Both the position numbers and the translations under genes were made by a program. From assembly GCF_000443165.1 (NCBI RefSeq), contig NZ_ATJV01000001.1:248001-312000 (forward strand): DNA of 64,000 bases, given 5' to 3'. Positions 16,852-25,557 of this stretch are shown one piece after another. Below the pieces are notes generated by a model. It saw only the letters and a program-made list of their open reading frames with translations. It did no database searches and was not told where the DNA came from. The stretch is from Thauera terpenica 58Eu (GTDB lineage Bacteria > Pseudomonadota > Gammaproteobacteria > Burkholderiales > Rhodocyclaceae). The stretch's first letter is position 1. Each line of letters starts with the position of its first letter.

Positions 16852-19785
16852 ATGACGATTTTTCGTGAACCCGACTACGGCACGCCGGCGCGCAGCTCCG
16901 CCGAGATGATCACGCTCAGCATCGACGGCGAAGCCGTGAGCGTGCCCGCCGGCACTTCAGTGATGCGCGCCGCCGAGCTCATCGGCAACCGCATCCCCAA
17001 GCTGTGCGCCACCGACAGCATGGAGCCCTTCGGCTCATGCCGCCTGTGCCTGGTCGAGATCGAAGGCCGGCGCGGCATGCCGGCCTCGTGCACCACGCCG
17101 GTGGAAGCCGGCATGGTGGTGCGCACCCACAGCACCCAGCTTGCCGAAGTGCGCCGCGGCGTGATGGAGCTCTACATCTCCGACCACCCGCTCGACTGCC
17201 TGACCTGCTCCGCCAATGGCAACTGCGAGCTGCAGGACATGGCCGGCGTGGTCGGCCTGCGCGAAGTGCGCTACGGCATGGAGGGGCGTAACCATTTCGA
17301 TGCGCACAGCGCGGTCGCGCCCGACGTCTCCAACCCCTACTTCAGCTTCGACGCCGCCAAGTGCATCGTGTGCAGCCGCTGCGTGCGCGCCTGCGATGAA
17401 ATCCAGGGCACCTTCGCGCTGACGATCTCGGGTCGTGGTTTCGATTCGCGCGTCACCGCCGGCATCGAGCAATCCTTCCTCGACTCGGACTGCGTGTCCT
17501 GCGGCGCCTGCGTGCAGGCCTGCCCGACCGCGACCCTGATGGAAAAGAGCGTCATCGAACTGGGCCAGGCGGAAAAGAGCATCACCACCACCTGCGCCTA
17601 TTGTGGCGTGGGCTGTTCGTTCAAGGCTGAAGTCAAGGGCAATGAAGTGGTGCGCATGGTGCCGGACAAGGACGGCAAGGCGAACATGGGCCATTCCTGC
17701 GTGAAAGGCCGCTTCGCCTGGGGCTACGCCACCCACCCCGACCGCATCACCACGCCGATGATCCGCAACACCATCGACGAGCCCTGGCAGAAGGTGAGCT
17801 GGGAGACGGCCTTGAACCACGCCGCCAGCGAGTTCCGCCGCATTCAAAGCAAGCATGGACGCAACGCAGTGGGGGGCATCACCTCCTCACGCTGCACCAA
17901 CGAAGAAACCTATCTGGTGCAAAAGCTGGTGCGCGCGGCCTTCGGCAACAACAACGTCGACACCTGCGCCCGCGTCTGCCATTCGCCCACCGGCTACGGC
18001 CTCAAGCAGACGCTGGGGGAGTCGGCCGGCACCCAGACCTTCGACTCGGTGCTGCAGGCCGACGTGGTGATGGTGATCGGCGCCAACCCCACCGAGGGCC
18101 ATCCGGTGTTCGGCTCGCTGCTCAAGCGCCGCCTGCGCGAGGGCGCGAAGCTGATCGTGATCGATCCGCGCAGCATCGAGCTGGTCAAGACCCCGCACGT
18201 GCAGGCCGACTACCACCTCAAACTGATGCCGGGCACCAACGTCGCGGTGGCCAACGCGCTCGCCCACGTCATCGTCACCGAAGGCCTGGTCGATTCCGCC
18301 TACGTCGCCGCGCGCTGCGAGGATGCCGCCTTCCAGCAGTGGTGCGAGTTCGTCGCGCGCGCCGAGAACTCACCCGAGGCCACGGCGGCGATCACCGGCG
18401 TGGCGGCCGAGGCGGTGCGCGGCGCGGCGCGGCTGTATGCAAGGGGCGCAGTGAATACAAGCGCGGATGCAGGCGCAGACGCCTGCGCGAAGCGCCACAA
18501 TGCCGCCATCTACTACGGCCTGGGCGTCACCGAGCATGCGCAGGGCTCGACCATGGTGATGGCGATCGCCAACCTCGCCATGGCCACCGGCAACGTCGGC
18601 CGCATGGGCGTGGGGGTGAATCCGCTGCGCGGCCAGAACAACGTGCAGGGCTCCTGCGACATGGGCTCCTTCCCGCACGAGCTGCCGGGCTACCGCCACG
18701 TGTCGGACTCGAGCACGCGCGGCCTGTTCGAAGCGGCCTGGGACGTGAGCCTCGACCCCGAACCCGGCCTGCGCATCCCCAACATGTTCGAGGCGGCGCT
18801 GGATGGCAGCTTCCGGGGCCTTTACGTCCAGGGTGAGGACATCGCCCAGTCCGACCCCAACATCCAGCACGTCGAGGCCGCGCTGCGGGCGCTGGAATGC
18901 CTGGTGGTGCAGGACATCTTCCTCAACGAGACCGCCAAGTTCGCCCACGTCTTTCTGCCGGGCTCGTCCTTCCTTGAAAAGGACGGCACCTTCACCAACT
19001 CCGAGCGCCGTATCTCGCGCGTGCGCAAGGTGATGCCGCCCCTGGCCGGCATGGCGGACTGGGAAGTCACGATCGCGCTCGCGCAGGCGCTGGGCTACGC
19101 GATGGACTACGCCCACCCGTCGGCAATCATGGACGAGATCGCCCGCCTCACGCCCACCTTCAAGGGCGTCAGCTACGCCCGCCTCGACGAGCTGGGCAGC
19201 ATCCAGTGGCCGTGCAACGACGAAGCGCCCGCGGGCACGCCGATCATGCACGTCGACACGTTCGTGCGTGGCAAGGGCCGCTTCATGCTCACCGCCTACG
19301 TCGCCACCGATGAGCGCGCCAGCAAACGTTTCCCGCTGCTGCTGACCACCGGCCGCATCCTCAGCCAGTACAACGTCGGCGCGCAGACCCGGCGCACCGC
19401 CAACCTCGTCTGGCATGCTGAAGACGTGCTGGAGATCCACCCCCACGACGCCGAAGAGCGCGGCATCAAGGATGGCGACTGGGCGGGGGTGGCGAGCCGC
19501 GCGGGCGACACCGTGCTGCGCGCCAATGTCACCGAGCGCGTGCAGCCCGGCGTGGTCTATACCACCTTCCACTTTCCCGAGTCGGGCGCCAACGTCGTCA
19601 CCACCGACAACTCCGACTGGGCAACCAACTGTCCCGAGTACAAGGTCACTGCGGTGCAGGTGGTGGCGGTGAATCAGCCTTCGGACTGGCAACAGCGCCA
19701 CCGTGAGTTCAGCGCCCGCCAGCAGGCCTATCTCGAAGCCGCACGCGGGCAGCGCAAGACCGGCAAGGACCGCGTCGATGCTTGA
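16852..19785 (+). CDS. fdsA: NAD-dependent formate dehydrogenase alpha subunit (Mo-bisPGD)
   Basis: The 977-residue catalytic subunit that oxidises formate to CO2. It has an N-terminal [2Fe-2S] domain (PFGSCRLCLVEIEGR), a His-ligated cluster motif (HPLDCLTCSANGNC), two [4Fe-4S] ferredoxin motifs (CIVCSRCVRAC and CVSCGACVQAC) and the Mo-domain cluster CAYCGVGC. The catalytic Cys-His pair is at about 376-377 in ARVCHSPTGYG. The C-terminal MopB-binding domain closes the protein. ATG 16852 follows AGGAGACAGCA; the open frame extends upstream to 16552 inside fdsB and was trimmed. A short stretch with direct alternation of Ala, Gly and Asp (NTSADAGADACAKRHN) interrupts the Mo domain and may be a lineage-specific loop. 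Confidence 0.96.
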   Translation: MTIFREPDYGTPARSSAEMITLSIDGEAVSVPAGTSVMRAAELIGNRIPKLCATDSMEPFGSCRLCLVEIEGRRGMPASCTTPVEAGMVVRTHSTQLAEVRRGVMELYISDHPLDCLTCSANGNCELQDMAGVVGLREVRYGMEGRNHFDAHSAVAPDVSNPYFSFDAAKCIVCSRCVRACDEIQGTFALTISGRGFDSRVTAGIEQSFLDSDCVSCGACVQACPTATLMEKSVIELGQAEKSITTTCAYCGVGCSFKAEVKGNEVVRMVPDKDGKANMGHSCVKGRFAWGYATHPDRITTPMIRNTIDEPWQKVSWETALNHAASEFRRIQSKHGRNAVGGITSSRCTNEETYLVQKLVRAAFGNNNVDTCARVCHSPTGYGLKQTLGESAGTQTFDSVLQADVVMVIGANPTEGHPVFGSLLKRRLREGAKLIVIDPRSIELVKTPHVQADYHLKLMPGTNVAVANALAHVIVTEGLVDSAYVAARCEDAAFQQWCEFVARAENSPEATAAITGVAAEAVRGAARLYARGAVNTSADAGADACAKRHNAAIYYGLGVTEHAQGSTMVMAIANLAMATGNVGRMGVGVNPLRGQNNVQGSCDMGSFPHELPGYRHVSDSSTRGLFEAAWDVSLDPEPGLRIPNMFEAALDGSFRGLYVQGEDIAQSDPNIQHVEAALRALECLVVQDIFLNETAKFAHVFLPGSSFLEKDGTFTNSERRISRVRKVMPPLAGMADWEVTIALAQALGYAMDYAHPSAIMDEIARLTPTFKGVSYARLDELGSIQWPCNDEAPAGTPIMHVDTFVRGKGRFMLTAYVATDERASKRFPLLLTTGRILSQYNVGAQTRRTANLVWHAEDVLEIHPHDAEERGIKDGDWAGVASRAGDTVLRANVTERVQPGVVYTTFHFPESGANVVTTDNSDWATNCPEYKVTAVQVVAVNQPSDWQQRHREFSARQQAYLEAARGQRKTGKDRVDA

Positions 19786-19813
19786 TCCACGTCTGCGCCC
19801 GGAGGGTTTCGCG

Positions 19814-20656
19814 ATGTCAGCCGCAGCCGCCGACGACGACCTGCCCCCGCCCGCGGACCACGCCGTGGTGCAGGCGACGGCGTGGTCCGACGCCAATCCC
19901 GATGCGCCGCCGCGCGTGCTCGACGCCAGCCTGGTCGAGGAAACCGCGGTGGCGCTGGTCTACAACGGCATCTCGCACGCGGTGATGCTGACCACGCCCA
20001 CCGATCTCGAGGACTTCGCCTACGGCTTCAGCCTCACCGAAGGCATCATCGCGCGCCGCCATGACATCTACGCCATGGACGTCGTGCACACGGCGCTGGG
20101 CATTGAAGTACGTATGGAACTGGCGAGCGCATGCTTTGCCGCGCTCAAGCTGCGCCGGCGCTCGCTTGCCGGGCGGAGCGGCTGCGGTCTGTGCGGCGTC
20201 GACAGCCTGGCCGCGGCGATGCGACCGGTGACACCGCTGTCACACCGCTTTGCGCTCTCACGCGCGGCACTGGCACGCGCGCTCGATGAACTGCCCCACG
20301 ATCAGACGCTGCACCGCCTCAGTGGTGGCGCACATGCCGCCGCCTGGGTGGCGGCCGATGGCCGCGTGAAACTGGTGCGCGAGGACGTGGGCCGCCACAA
20401 CGCGCTCGACAAGCTCATCGGCGCGGTGCTGCGCTGGGGCGACGACGCGCGCGCAGGCTTCGTGGTCATCACCAGCCGCGCCAGCCATGAGCTGGTGCAC
20501 AAGACCGCCGCCGCCGGCATCGGCTGCCTGGCTGCGGTCTCCGCACCTACCGCGCAGGCGGTGCGCGAAGCCCAGGCCGCCGGCCTCATCCTGATCGGCT
20601 TTGCGCGCAGCACGCGTTGCACCGCCTATACCTTTCCCGAAACTCTCACTGCCTGA
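19814..20656 (+). CDS. fdhD: Formate dehydrogenase sulfurtransferase FdhD (FdsC)
   Basis: An accessory protein that transfers sulfur to the molybdenum cofactor of the dehydrogenase and is needed for its activity. The 280-residue form starts at ATG 19814, which has a perfect GGAGGG 7 nt upstream; an earlier ATG at 19778 overlaps the end of fdsA. The catalytic CxxC is in RSGCGLCGVDSL, and cofactor-binding features are VREDVGRHNALDKLIG and TSRASHELVHKTA. It lies between fdsA and fdsD, as in fdsGBACD operons. Confidence 0.94.
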   Translation: MSAAAADDDLPPPADHAVVQATAWSDANPDAPPRVLDASLVEETAVALVYNGISHAVMLTTPTDLEDFAYGFSLTEGIIARRHDIYAMDVVHTALGIEVRMELASACFAALKLRRRSLAGRSGCGLCGVDSLAAAMRPVTPLSHRFALSRAALARALDELPHDQTLHRLSGGAHAAAWVAADGRVKLVREDVGRHNALDKLIGAVLRWGDDARAGFVVITSRASHELVHKTAAAGIGCLAAVSAPTAQAVREAQAAGLILIGFARSTRCTAYTFPETLTA

Positions 20657-20663
20657 ACAAGAC

Positions 20664-20906
20664 ATGGACATCGACAAGCTCGTGCGCATGGCCAACAGCA
20701 TCGGCCACCACTTCGCCGCCTACCCCGACCGCGAGGAGGCCATGGCCTCGATCGCCCATCATATCGAGATGTCGTGGACACCCCAGATGCGGCGCGAACT
20801 GCTCAGCCACGCCAGCCAGCCTGCCAGCACCCACGGGCTGCAGGCGCTGGTGGCCGACGCGCTGGCGAAACACCTGGTCCTGCCCGCCTCCACGAGCGAC
20901 GCCTGA
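20664..20906 (+). CDS. fdsD: Formate dehydrogenase delta subunit
   Basis: An 80-residue protein beginning MDIDKLVRMANSIGHHFAAY, with the conserved helix EEAMASIAHHIEMSWTPQMR, characteristic of FdsD. It is required for activity or assembly in related organisms. ATG 20664 is the start because family similarity begins there; the frame opens earlier inside fdhD. It is 7 nt after fdhD and is the last gene of the operon. Only 38 bp separate it from the convergent lipoprotein gene. Confidence 0.93.
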   Translation: MDIDKLVRMANSIGHHFAAYPDREEAMASIAHHIEMSWTPQMRRELLSHASQPASTHGLQALVADALAKHLVLPASTSDA

Positions 20907-20944
20907 AGCCGCCGCCCCGGGGGCGCTCGCGCTCATGCACGAGC

Positions 20945-21841
20945 TCAGCTTGCATCTGCGACCTGCGGCCCCGCACAGGCCAGGGCCCCGAACTGCGCGC
21001 CAAGCTCGTCAAGCTCGCCACGCACACGCTCACGCTGGGCCGGGGTGGCGGCATTGAACACATCGGCCAGCAAGCGCAGCGTCAGCTGCCGATTGTGCGC
21101 AAGCTGCGCTTGATACGCGGCCGGCGCCTCGGCATTGAACGGGGCCGCAAGGGCGGCGACGCGAGGCGCAAACTGCGCCGCCTGGTCGCGCACCGCCAGG
21201 GCATCGAGCACGCGCTGCTGCCACTGCCGCCGCCCGTCCAGCCACTGCTCGGTGGACGGGTGCAGCGCCACGCTCCAGGCCGCGACCAGGCGCTGTTGCT
21301 CGGCAGTGAGACGGCCAAACCAATTACGCAGGCGCTTTTCCATGCGCGTGATCTGAGCTGCGGCGCGCTCTTCGGCGCTGCCACCCAGATACTCCTCACG
21401 CGCCTCACGATCCTGACGCTCGAAGGCTGCGGCCAGCTCAAGAACCTGATCGTTGCTCAAGCCTGCGAGCAGTACCGCGGCGTCGGCGACGAGCACGCCG
21501 CGCAGCTCGTCCCACCACGCCTCGCCGCGCTGCACAAAGGGCTCGAGATCCGCCACCTCGACCTCATCGGCGGCCAGCGTGCTGCGCGCCTCGCGCAGCA
21601 ACTCGACGTACTGCGGCAAGTGCGCGCGACAGTGCCAGTCGAGGCGTTGGCTCAGGCGTTGATCGAGCACATCGCGTTGCCCGGCGTTGAAGCTGACGTA
21701 GTCGCGCAAATACCAGGGCACCAGCCAGTCGAGCTGGGAATACGCAAAACGCGCGCTGCAAGCGCCCAGCAGCAAGACCGCGGTGAGCAGCAGCAGGGCT
21801 TGAAGCAAGCGTCGGGGGCGGACCTGGGTAGAGGCATTCAT
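20945..21841 (-). CDS. DUF6279-type lipoprotein
   Basis: A 298-residue protein with a lipoprotein signal: basic N-terminus, hydrophobic core and LLLGAC lipobox with Cys28. The mature part starts FAYSQLDWLVPWYLRDYVSF, typical of the DUF6279 lipoproteins of beta- and gammaproteobacteria, followed by a mostly helical region rich in Glu, Arg and Ala (including KRLRNWFGRLTAEQQRLV). Function is unknown. It lies downstream of apbE on the same strand with a 69-bp gap. It is probably anchored to the outer membrane. Confidence 0.85.
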   Translation of the reverse strand: MNASTQVRPRRLLQALLLLTAVLLLGACSARFAYSQLDWLVPWYLRDYVSFNAGQRDVLDQRLSQRLDWHCRAHLPQYVELLREARSTLAADEVEVADLEPFVQRGEAWWDELRGVLVADAAVLLAGLSNDQVLELAAAFERQDREAREEYLGGSAEERAAAQITRMEKRLRNWFGRLTAEQQRLVAAWSVALHPSTEQWLDGRRQWQQRVLDALAVRDQAAQFAPRVAALAAPFNAEAPAAYQAQLAHNRQLTLRLLADVFNAATPAQRERVRGELDELGAQFGALACAGPQVADAS

Positions 21842-21910
21842 GAGCGCTCAGAGCCCGCAGTGGTCGACAAAGTTCGCCGGCACGCAAGGCCACAGCCGCT
21901 GTGTGCCGCC

Positions 21911-22978
21911 TCAATCGACAATAACGGGCTTGATGTCGCCGATGAACTGCAGGCGCGCACGCAAGGCCTTGGTGAGCTCAACGCTTCCGTCCTCAGCCAC
22001 GCGCAAGGCATGATCGATGCCAAAACGTCGGGTCTGCTCGCGCCAGCCCGCACCCGCCAGATAGGCCGGCTTGCTGGCCGCGTCGGACAAAGTGCCGACC
22101 CCGGTCGCGCTGCCTTCGCGCGGTGTGACGAGCACGGTCAGCGACTGCGTGCCGTGCGCGGGCTGGCCGCTACGTGGGTCGAGAATGTGGGCGTAGCGCT
22201 CGCCGTCGAGCATGAAGTAGCGCTGGTAGTCGCCCGAGGTGCCGATCGCCTCGCCGTCATAGAGCGGCAGGGTGGCCAGCGGCGCGGGTTGGCGCGGGTG
22301 CTGGATGCCGATGCGCCAGGGCTGATCGCCCTTCTTGCCCAGCGCCAGCACGTTGCCACCGATGTTGATGAGCGCATTGGCCACGCCGCGCTCCTTGAGG
22401 ATGGCCGCGGCACGATCCAGCGCATAACCCTTGGCATAGCCGCCAAAGTCGAGCTGCACCGCGGGGTTGCGACTTGCGATGCGATTGCCGTCGATGAGCA
22501 CATCGGCCATGCGCGGGCGCGCATCCAGCAGCGCCTGCAGCTGAGCGGGGTCGGGGCGCACGGGCACGAAGCTGTCGGCGTGAAAGCCCCACAGCGCGAC
22601 CAGGCCGCCCAGAGCCGGATCGAAGAGTTCGTCGCTGATGGCGGCGAGGTGCTGCGCGTCCTTGAGCATGGCAGCGAGCTCGTCCGACACGATCGCCGCC
22701 TCGCCACGCGCCAGCGCGGCGTTGAGGGTGCTGAGCTCGGAGGGTTCCCAGGCGTGGTAGGCGCGGTGCAGGCGATCGAACTCGCGCAGCACCGCCGCCG
22801 CCGCGGCATCGGCAGCGGCCTGGTCTTCGGCGTATACGGCGACATCGACACGGGTGCCGAAGACGAAAGCCTCGTGATGGAAGACTTCGGCGCGCGAACA
22901 CGCACCCAGGAGCAACAGGCAGGCCAGAAGGCCCAGCCCGCGCAGCCAGACCGCCGCCATCGACATGGACGAAGCCAT
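21911..22978 (-). CDS. apbE: FAD:protein FMN transferase (ApbE lipoprotein)
   Basis: Attaches FMN covalently to threonine in periplasm-exposed flavoproteins such as NqrB/C and RnfG. It is 355 residues with a lipoprotein signal (LLGAC, Cys27) and the family motifs VQLDFGGYAKGYALDRAA, NIGGNVLALG, GTSGDYQRYF and HILDPRSGQPA. ATG 22978 shares one base with the gshB stop (TGATG), so the two are coupled. No flavoprotein target is encoded in the window. The frame is open further upstream, but that part is antisense to nothing and lies inside gshB. Confidence 0.93.
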   Translation of the reverse strand: MASSMSMAAVWLRGLGLLACLLLLGACSRAEVFHHEAFVFGTRVDVAVYAEDQAAADAAAAAVLREFDRLHRAYHAWEPSELSTLNAALARGEAAIVSDELAAMLKDAQHLAAISDELFDPALGGLVALWGFHADSFVPVRPDPAQLQALLDARPRMADVLIDGNRIASRNPAVQLDFGGYAKGYALDRAAAILKERGVANALINIGGNVLALGKKGDQPWRIGIQHPRQPAPLATLPLYDGEAIGTSGDYQRYFMLDGERYAHILDPRSGQPAHGTQSLTVLVTPREGSATGVGTLSDAASKPAYLAGAGWREQTRRFGIDHALRVAEDGSVELTKALRARLQFIGDIKPVIVD

Positions 22979-23934
22979 CAGCGGCAGGCCTGCTCCAGCT
23001 TGTCGATCACCAGACCGGCTACATCGAAGCCTTGCTGCGCGGCGATCTCGACCATGCAGGTCGGGCTGGTGACGTTGATCTCGGTGAGATGACCCCCGAT
23101 GACATCCAGGCCGACGATGAGCAGGCCGCGTTCCCACAGGATGGGCGCAAGGTAGTCGGCGATCTCGCGCTCGCGCGCGGTGAGCGCCATCGCCACGCCG
23201 CGACCGCCGACGGCGAGATTGCCCCGCGTCTCGCCCGCCGGCGGGATGCGCGCCAGCGCGAAGGGCACGACTTCGCCACCGATGATGAGCACGCGCTTGT
23301 CGCCCTCGGCGATCTGCGCCAGATAGCGCTGCGCCATGATGGTGCGCGCGCCGTATTCGGTCAGGGTCTCGAGGATGACGTTGCGGTTGGGGTCGTCCTT
23401 CCTGACACGGAAGATCTGGCTGCCGCCCATGCCATCGAGCGGCTTGAGAATGACATCACCCAGTTCGTCGATGAAGGCGTTGATATCGACCGCGTCGCGC
23501 GCCACCAGGGAGCTCGCCATGAACTGCGGAAACTCGGTGATGGCGAGCTTCTCGGAGTGGTCACGAATCGCACGCGGGTTGTTGAACACGCGCGCGCCGG
23601 CCTGCATCGCGTCTTCCAGCAGCCAGGTGGCGGTGACGTACTCGAAGTCAAAGGGCGGGTCCTGGCGCATCAGCACCGCGTCGAACTCGGTCAAGGCCAG
23701 GGCCTGCTCCGCACCCGCGGCCTCGAACCACGGCGCATCGCCCGCGAGCAGGCGGATCGGCAGCGCGCGCGCCACCACCGCGCCGTCGCGCCAGGTGAGC
23801 GCGGCGCGCTGCAGCGCCCACACCTGATGACCACGCGCGGCGGCGGCGCGCATCATGGCGATGCTGGAATCCTTGTAGGCCGTGAGCGAGGCCAGCGGGT
23901 CAAGGATGAAGGCGAGTTTGAGCGCAGGGCTCAT
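22978..23934 (-). CDS. gshB: Glutathione synthetase
   Basis: The 318-residue ATP-grasp enzyme that joins gamma-glutamylcysteine and glycine. Landmarks are LAFILDPLASLTAYKDSS at the N-terminus, MRQDPPFDFEYV, ILKPLDGMGGSQIFRV and LDVIGGHLTEINVTSPTC. It overlaps gshA by 4 nt and apbE by 1 nt, so the three form an operon in the order gshA-gshB-apbE. Placing both glutathione steps together gives a complete pathway from cysteine. Confidence 0.96.
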   Translation of the reverse strand: MSPALKLAFILDPLASLTAYKDSSIAMMRAAAARGHQVWALQRAALTWRDGAVVARALPIRLLAGDAPWFEAAGAEQALALTEFDAVLMRQDPPFDFEYVTATWLLEDAMQAGARVFNNPRAIRDHSEKLAITEFPQFMASSLVARDAVDINAFIDELGDVILKPLDGMGGSQIFRVRKDDPNRNVILETLTEYGARTIMAQRYLAQIAEGDKRVLIIGGEVVPFALARIPPAGETRGNLAVGGRGVAMALTAREREIADYLAPILWERGLLIVGLDVIGGHLTEINVTSPTCMVEIAAQQGFDVAGLVIDKLEQACR

Positions 23935-25229
23935 GCTGCTTCTCCGATCTCGTGCACCGGCTCGGTTTCCTCGATCTCGACCGAGGCCGCCAGCAGCGCC
24001 AGGCGCGCCACCACACCATAGGCATAGAAGCGGTTGGGCGGCGCATCCGGCGCCAGATCCACGTCGGGCATGATGCAGCTGGTGTCGAAGGCCAGCGGCT
24101 TAAACTGCATGCCGGGCGCGTTGAGGTTCTCGTTACGACCGCGCTCGGTGTGGATACGGTAGAAACCGCCCACGACATAGTGGTCCATCATGTACACCAC
24201 CGGCTCGGCCACGCCCTCGCCGACGGTTTCGAAGGTGTGCACGCCCTCCTGGATGATGACCTCGTGCACCTGCAGGCCTTCCTTCACCACCGCCATCTTG
24301 TTGCGCTGGCGGCGGTTGAGACCGATGACCTCGGAGGCGTCGGTCACCGTCATCACGCCCATGCCATAGGTGCCGGCATCGGCCTTGACCACCACGAAGG
24401 GCTCGTCGGTGACGCCGTACTCCTTGTACTTGGCACGGATGCGGGTGAGCAGCGCATCGACCTGGGCGGCGAGGCATTCCTCGCCGGTGCGCTCCTGAAA
24501 GTTGATCTGGCCACAGACGCCGAAATCAAGATTGATACGCCACGGATCGATTCCGATCGTGGTGGCGAATTCGCGCGCCACGCGGTCGTAGCACTCGGCG
24601 TGCTTTGACTTGCGCCGCACATGCCAGCCCGCGTGCAACGGCGGGATCACCCACTGCTCGTCCAGCCCCTTGAGGACGGGCGGAATGCCTGCCGACAAGT
24701 CATTGTTGAGCAGCACGGCGCAGGGGTCGAAATTGTCCAGCCCCAGGCGCTTGCCGCTGCGCCGCAGCGGCTCGAGCGTCAGCGTGGTGCCGTTGTTCAG
24801 TTCCAGCACGGTGGGCTCGACGATGTCCGGCAGCAGGCTGCCGACCCGCACATCGAGTCCGGTGAGGCGCAGGATGGAGACCAGACTGGCCACGTTCTGC
24901 AGGTAGAACTGGTTGCGGGTGTGGTTCTCAGGGATCAGCAGCAGACTGCTCGCATCGGGGCAGATGCGCTCCACCGCGGACTGCGCTGCCTGCACGCACA
25001 AGGGCATGAAGGCGTCGTTAAGGTTGTTGAAGCCCCCCGGGAACAGGTTCAGGTCGACCGGCGCGAGCTTGAAGCCCGAGTTGCGCAGGTCGGTGGAGCC
25101 GTAAAAAGGCGGCATATGATCCTGCCACTGGGTACGGAACCACTTCTCGATTTCAGGGGCGTTGTCGAGGAACTGGCGCTCGAGCTCGAGCAGGGGACCG
25201 GTCAGGGCAGTGGTGAGGTGTGGAACCAT
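23931..25229 (-). CDS. gshA: Glutamate-cysteine ligase (proteobacterial GshA type)
   Basis: A 432-residue enzyme catalysing the first step of glutathione synthesis. It begins MVPHLTTALTGPLLELERQF and contains LLIPENHTRNQFYLQN, LDFGVCGQINFQERTGEEC and ADAGTYGMGVMTV. These are characteristic of the beta/gammaproteobacterial gshA family that is not homologous to E. coli GshA at a simple level. ATG 25229 is used; no strong ribosome site is evident. The upstream 328 bp are shared divergently with livJ. Confidence 0.94.
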   Translation of the reverse strand: MVPHLTTALTGPLLELERQFLDNAPEIEKWFRTQWQDHMPPFYGSTDLRNSGFKLAPVDLNLFPGGFNNLNDAFMPLCVQAAQSAVERICPDASSLLLIPENHTRNQFYLQNVASLVSILRLTGLDVRVGSLLPDIVEPTVLELNNGTTLTLEPLRRSGKRLGLDNFDPCAVLLNNDLSAGIPPVLKGLDEQWVIPPLHAGWHVRRKSKHAECYDRVAREFATTIGIDPWRINLDFGVCGQINFQERTGEECLAAQVDALLTRIRAKYKEYGVTDEPFVVVKADAGTYGMGVMTVTDASEVIGLNRRQRNKMAVVKEGLQVHEVIIQEGVHTFETVGEGVAEPVVYMMDHYVVGGFYRIHTERGRNENLNAPGMQFKPLAFDTSCIMPDVDLAPDAPPNRFYAYGVVARLALLAASVEIEETEPVHEIGEAA

Positions 25230-25557
25230 GGTTGTGTCTCGGGCGATACCGTCGGCGGCAGGCAGGCGGCGAATTGATTGCCCGGAATGTTACACCAAGC
25301 CCCGTCCGGCTCAGGGCGCGAGCGCACGCGCACGCGTAATGAGCGTAATGAGGCTGCACGCATCAGGCCCCGTGCCTCGCCACCTCCGCCACCTCCGCCA
25401 CCAGGCTGAGGGCGACAGAGCCGGATTATCCTGACCTAGGGCGATCACGGATGGCAAGGCGGGAGAATTGGCTTACCTTACGGGACGCAATCGCTGCGGC
25501 GCGCACCGCAGCGGTTCGATGCACCTCTTCCCACCGAAGCAAGAAAGGAGACCTCCC
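25230..25557. other. Divergent gshA/livJ promoter region
   Basis: A 328-bp region with no gene. It contains a short imperfect tandem repeat of CGCCACCTC (about 25376-25405) and a duplicated GTAATGAGC (about 25336-25352). An imperfect inverted repeat, CGCTGCGGCG/CGCACCGCAGCG, sits about 50 nt before the livJ start. The livJ ribosome site is AAGGAGA at 25546-25552. No promoter matched the consensus well enough to call. Confidence 0.5.

Noticed and set aside
25366-25405. Short CGCCACCTC tandem repeat as a possible array
   Set aside because: Only about three imperfect copies without spacers; not a CRISPR or a meaningful repeat element.
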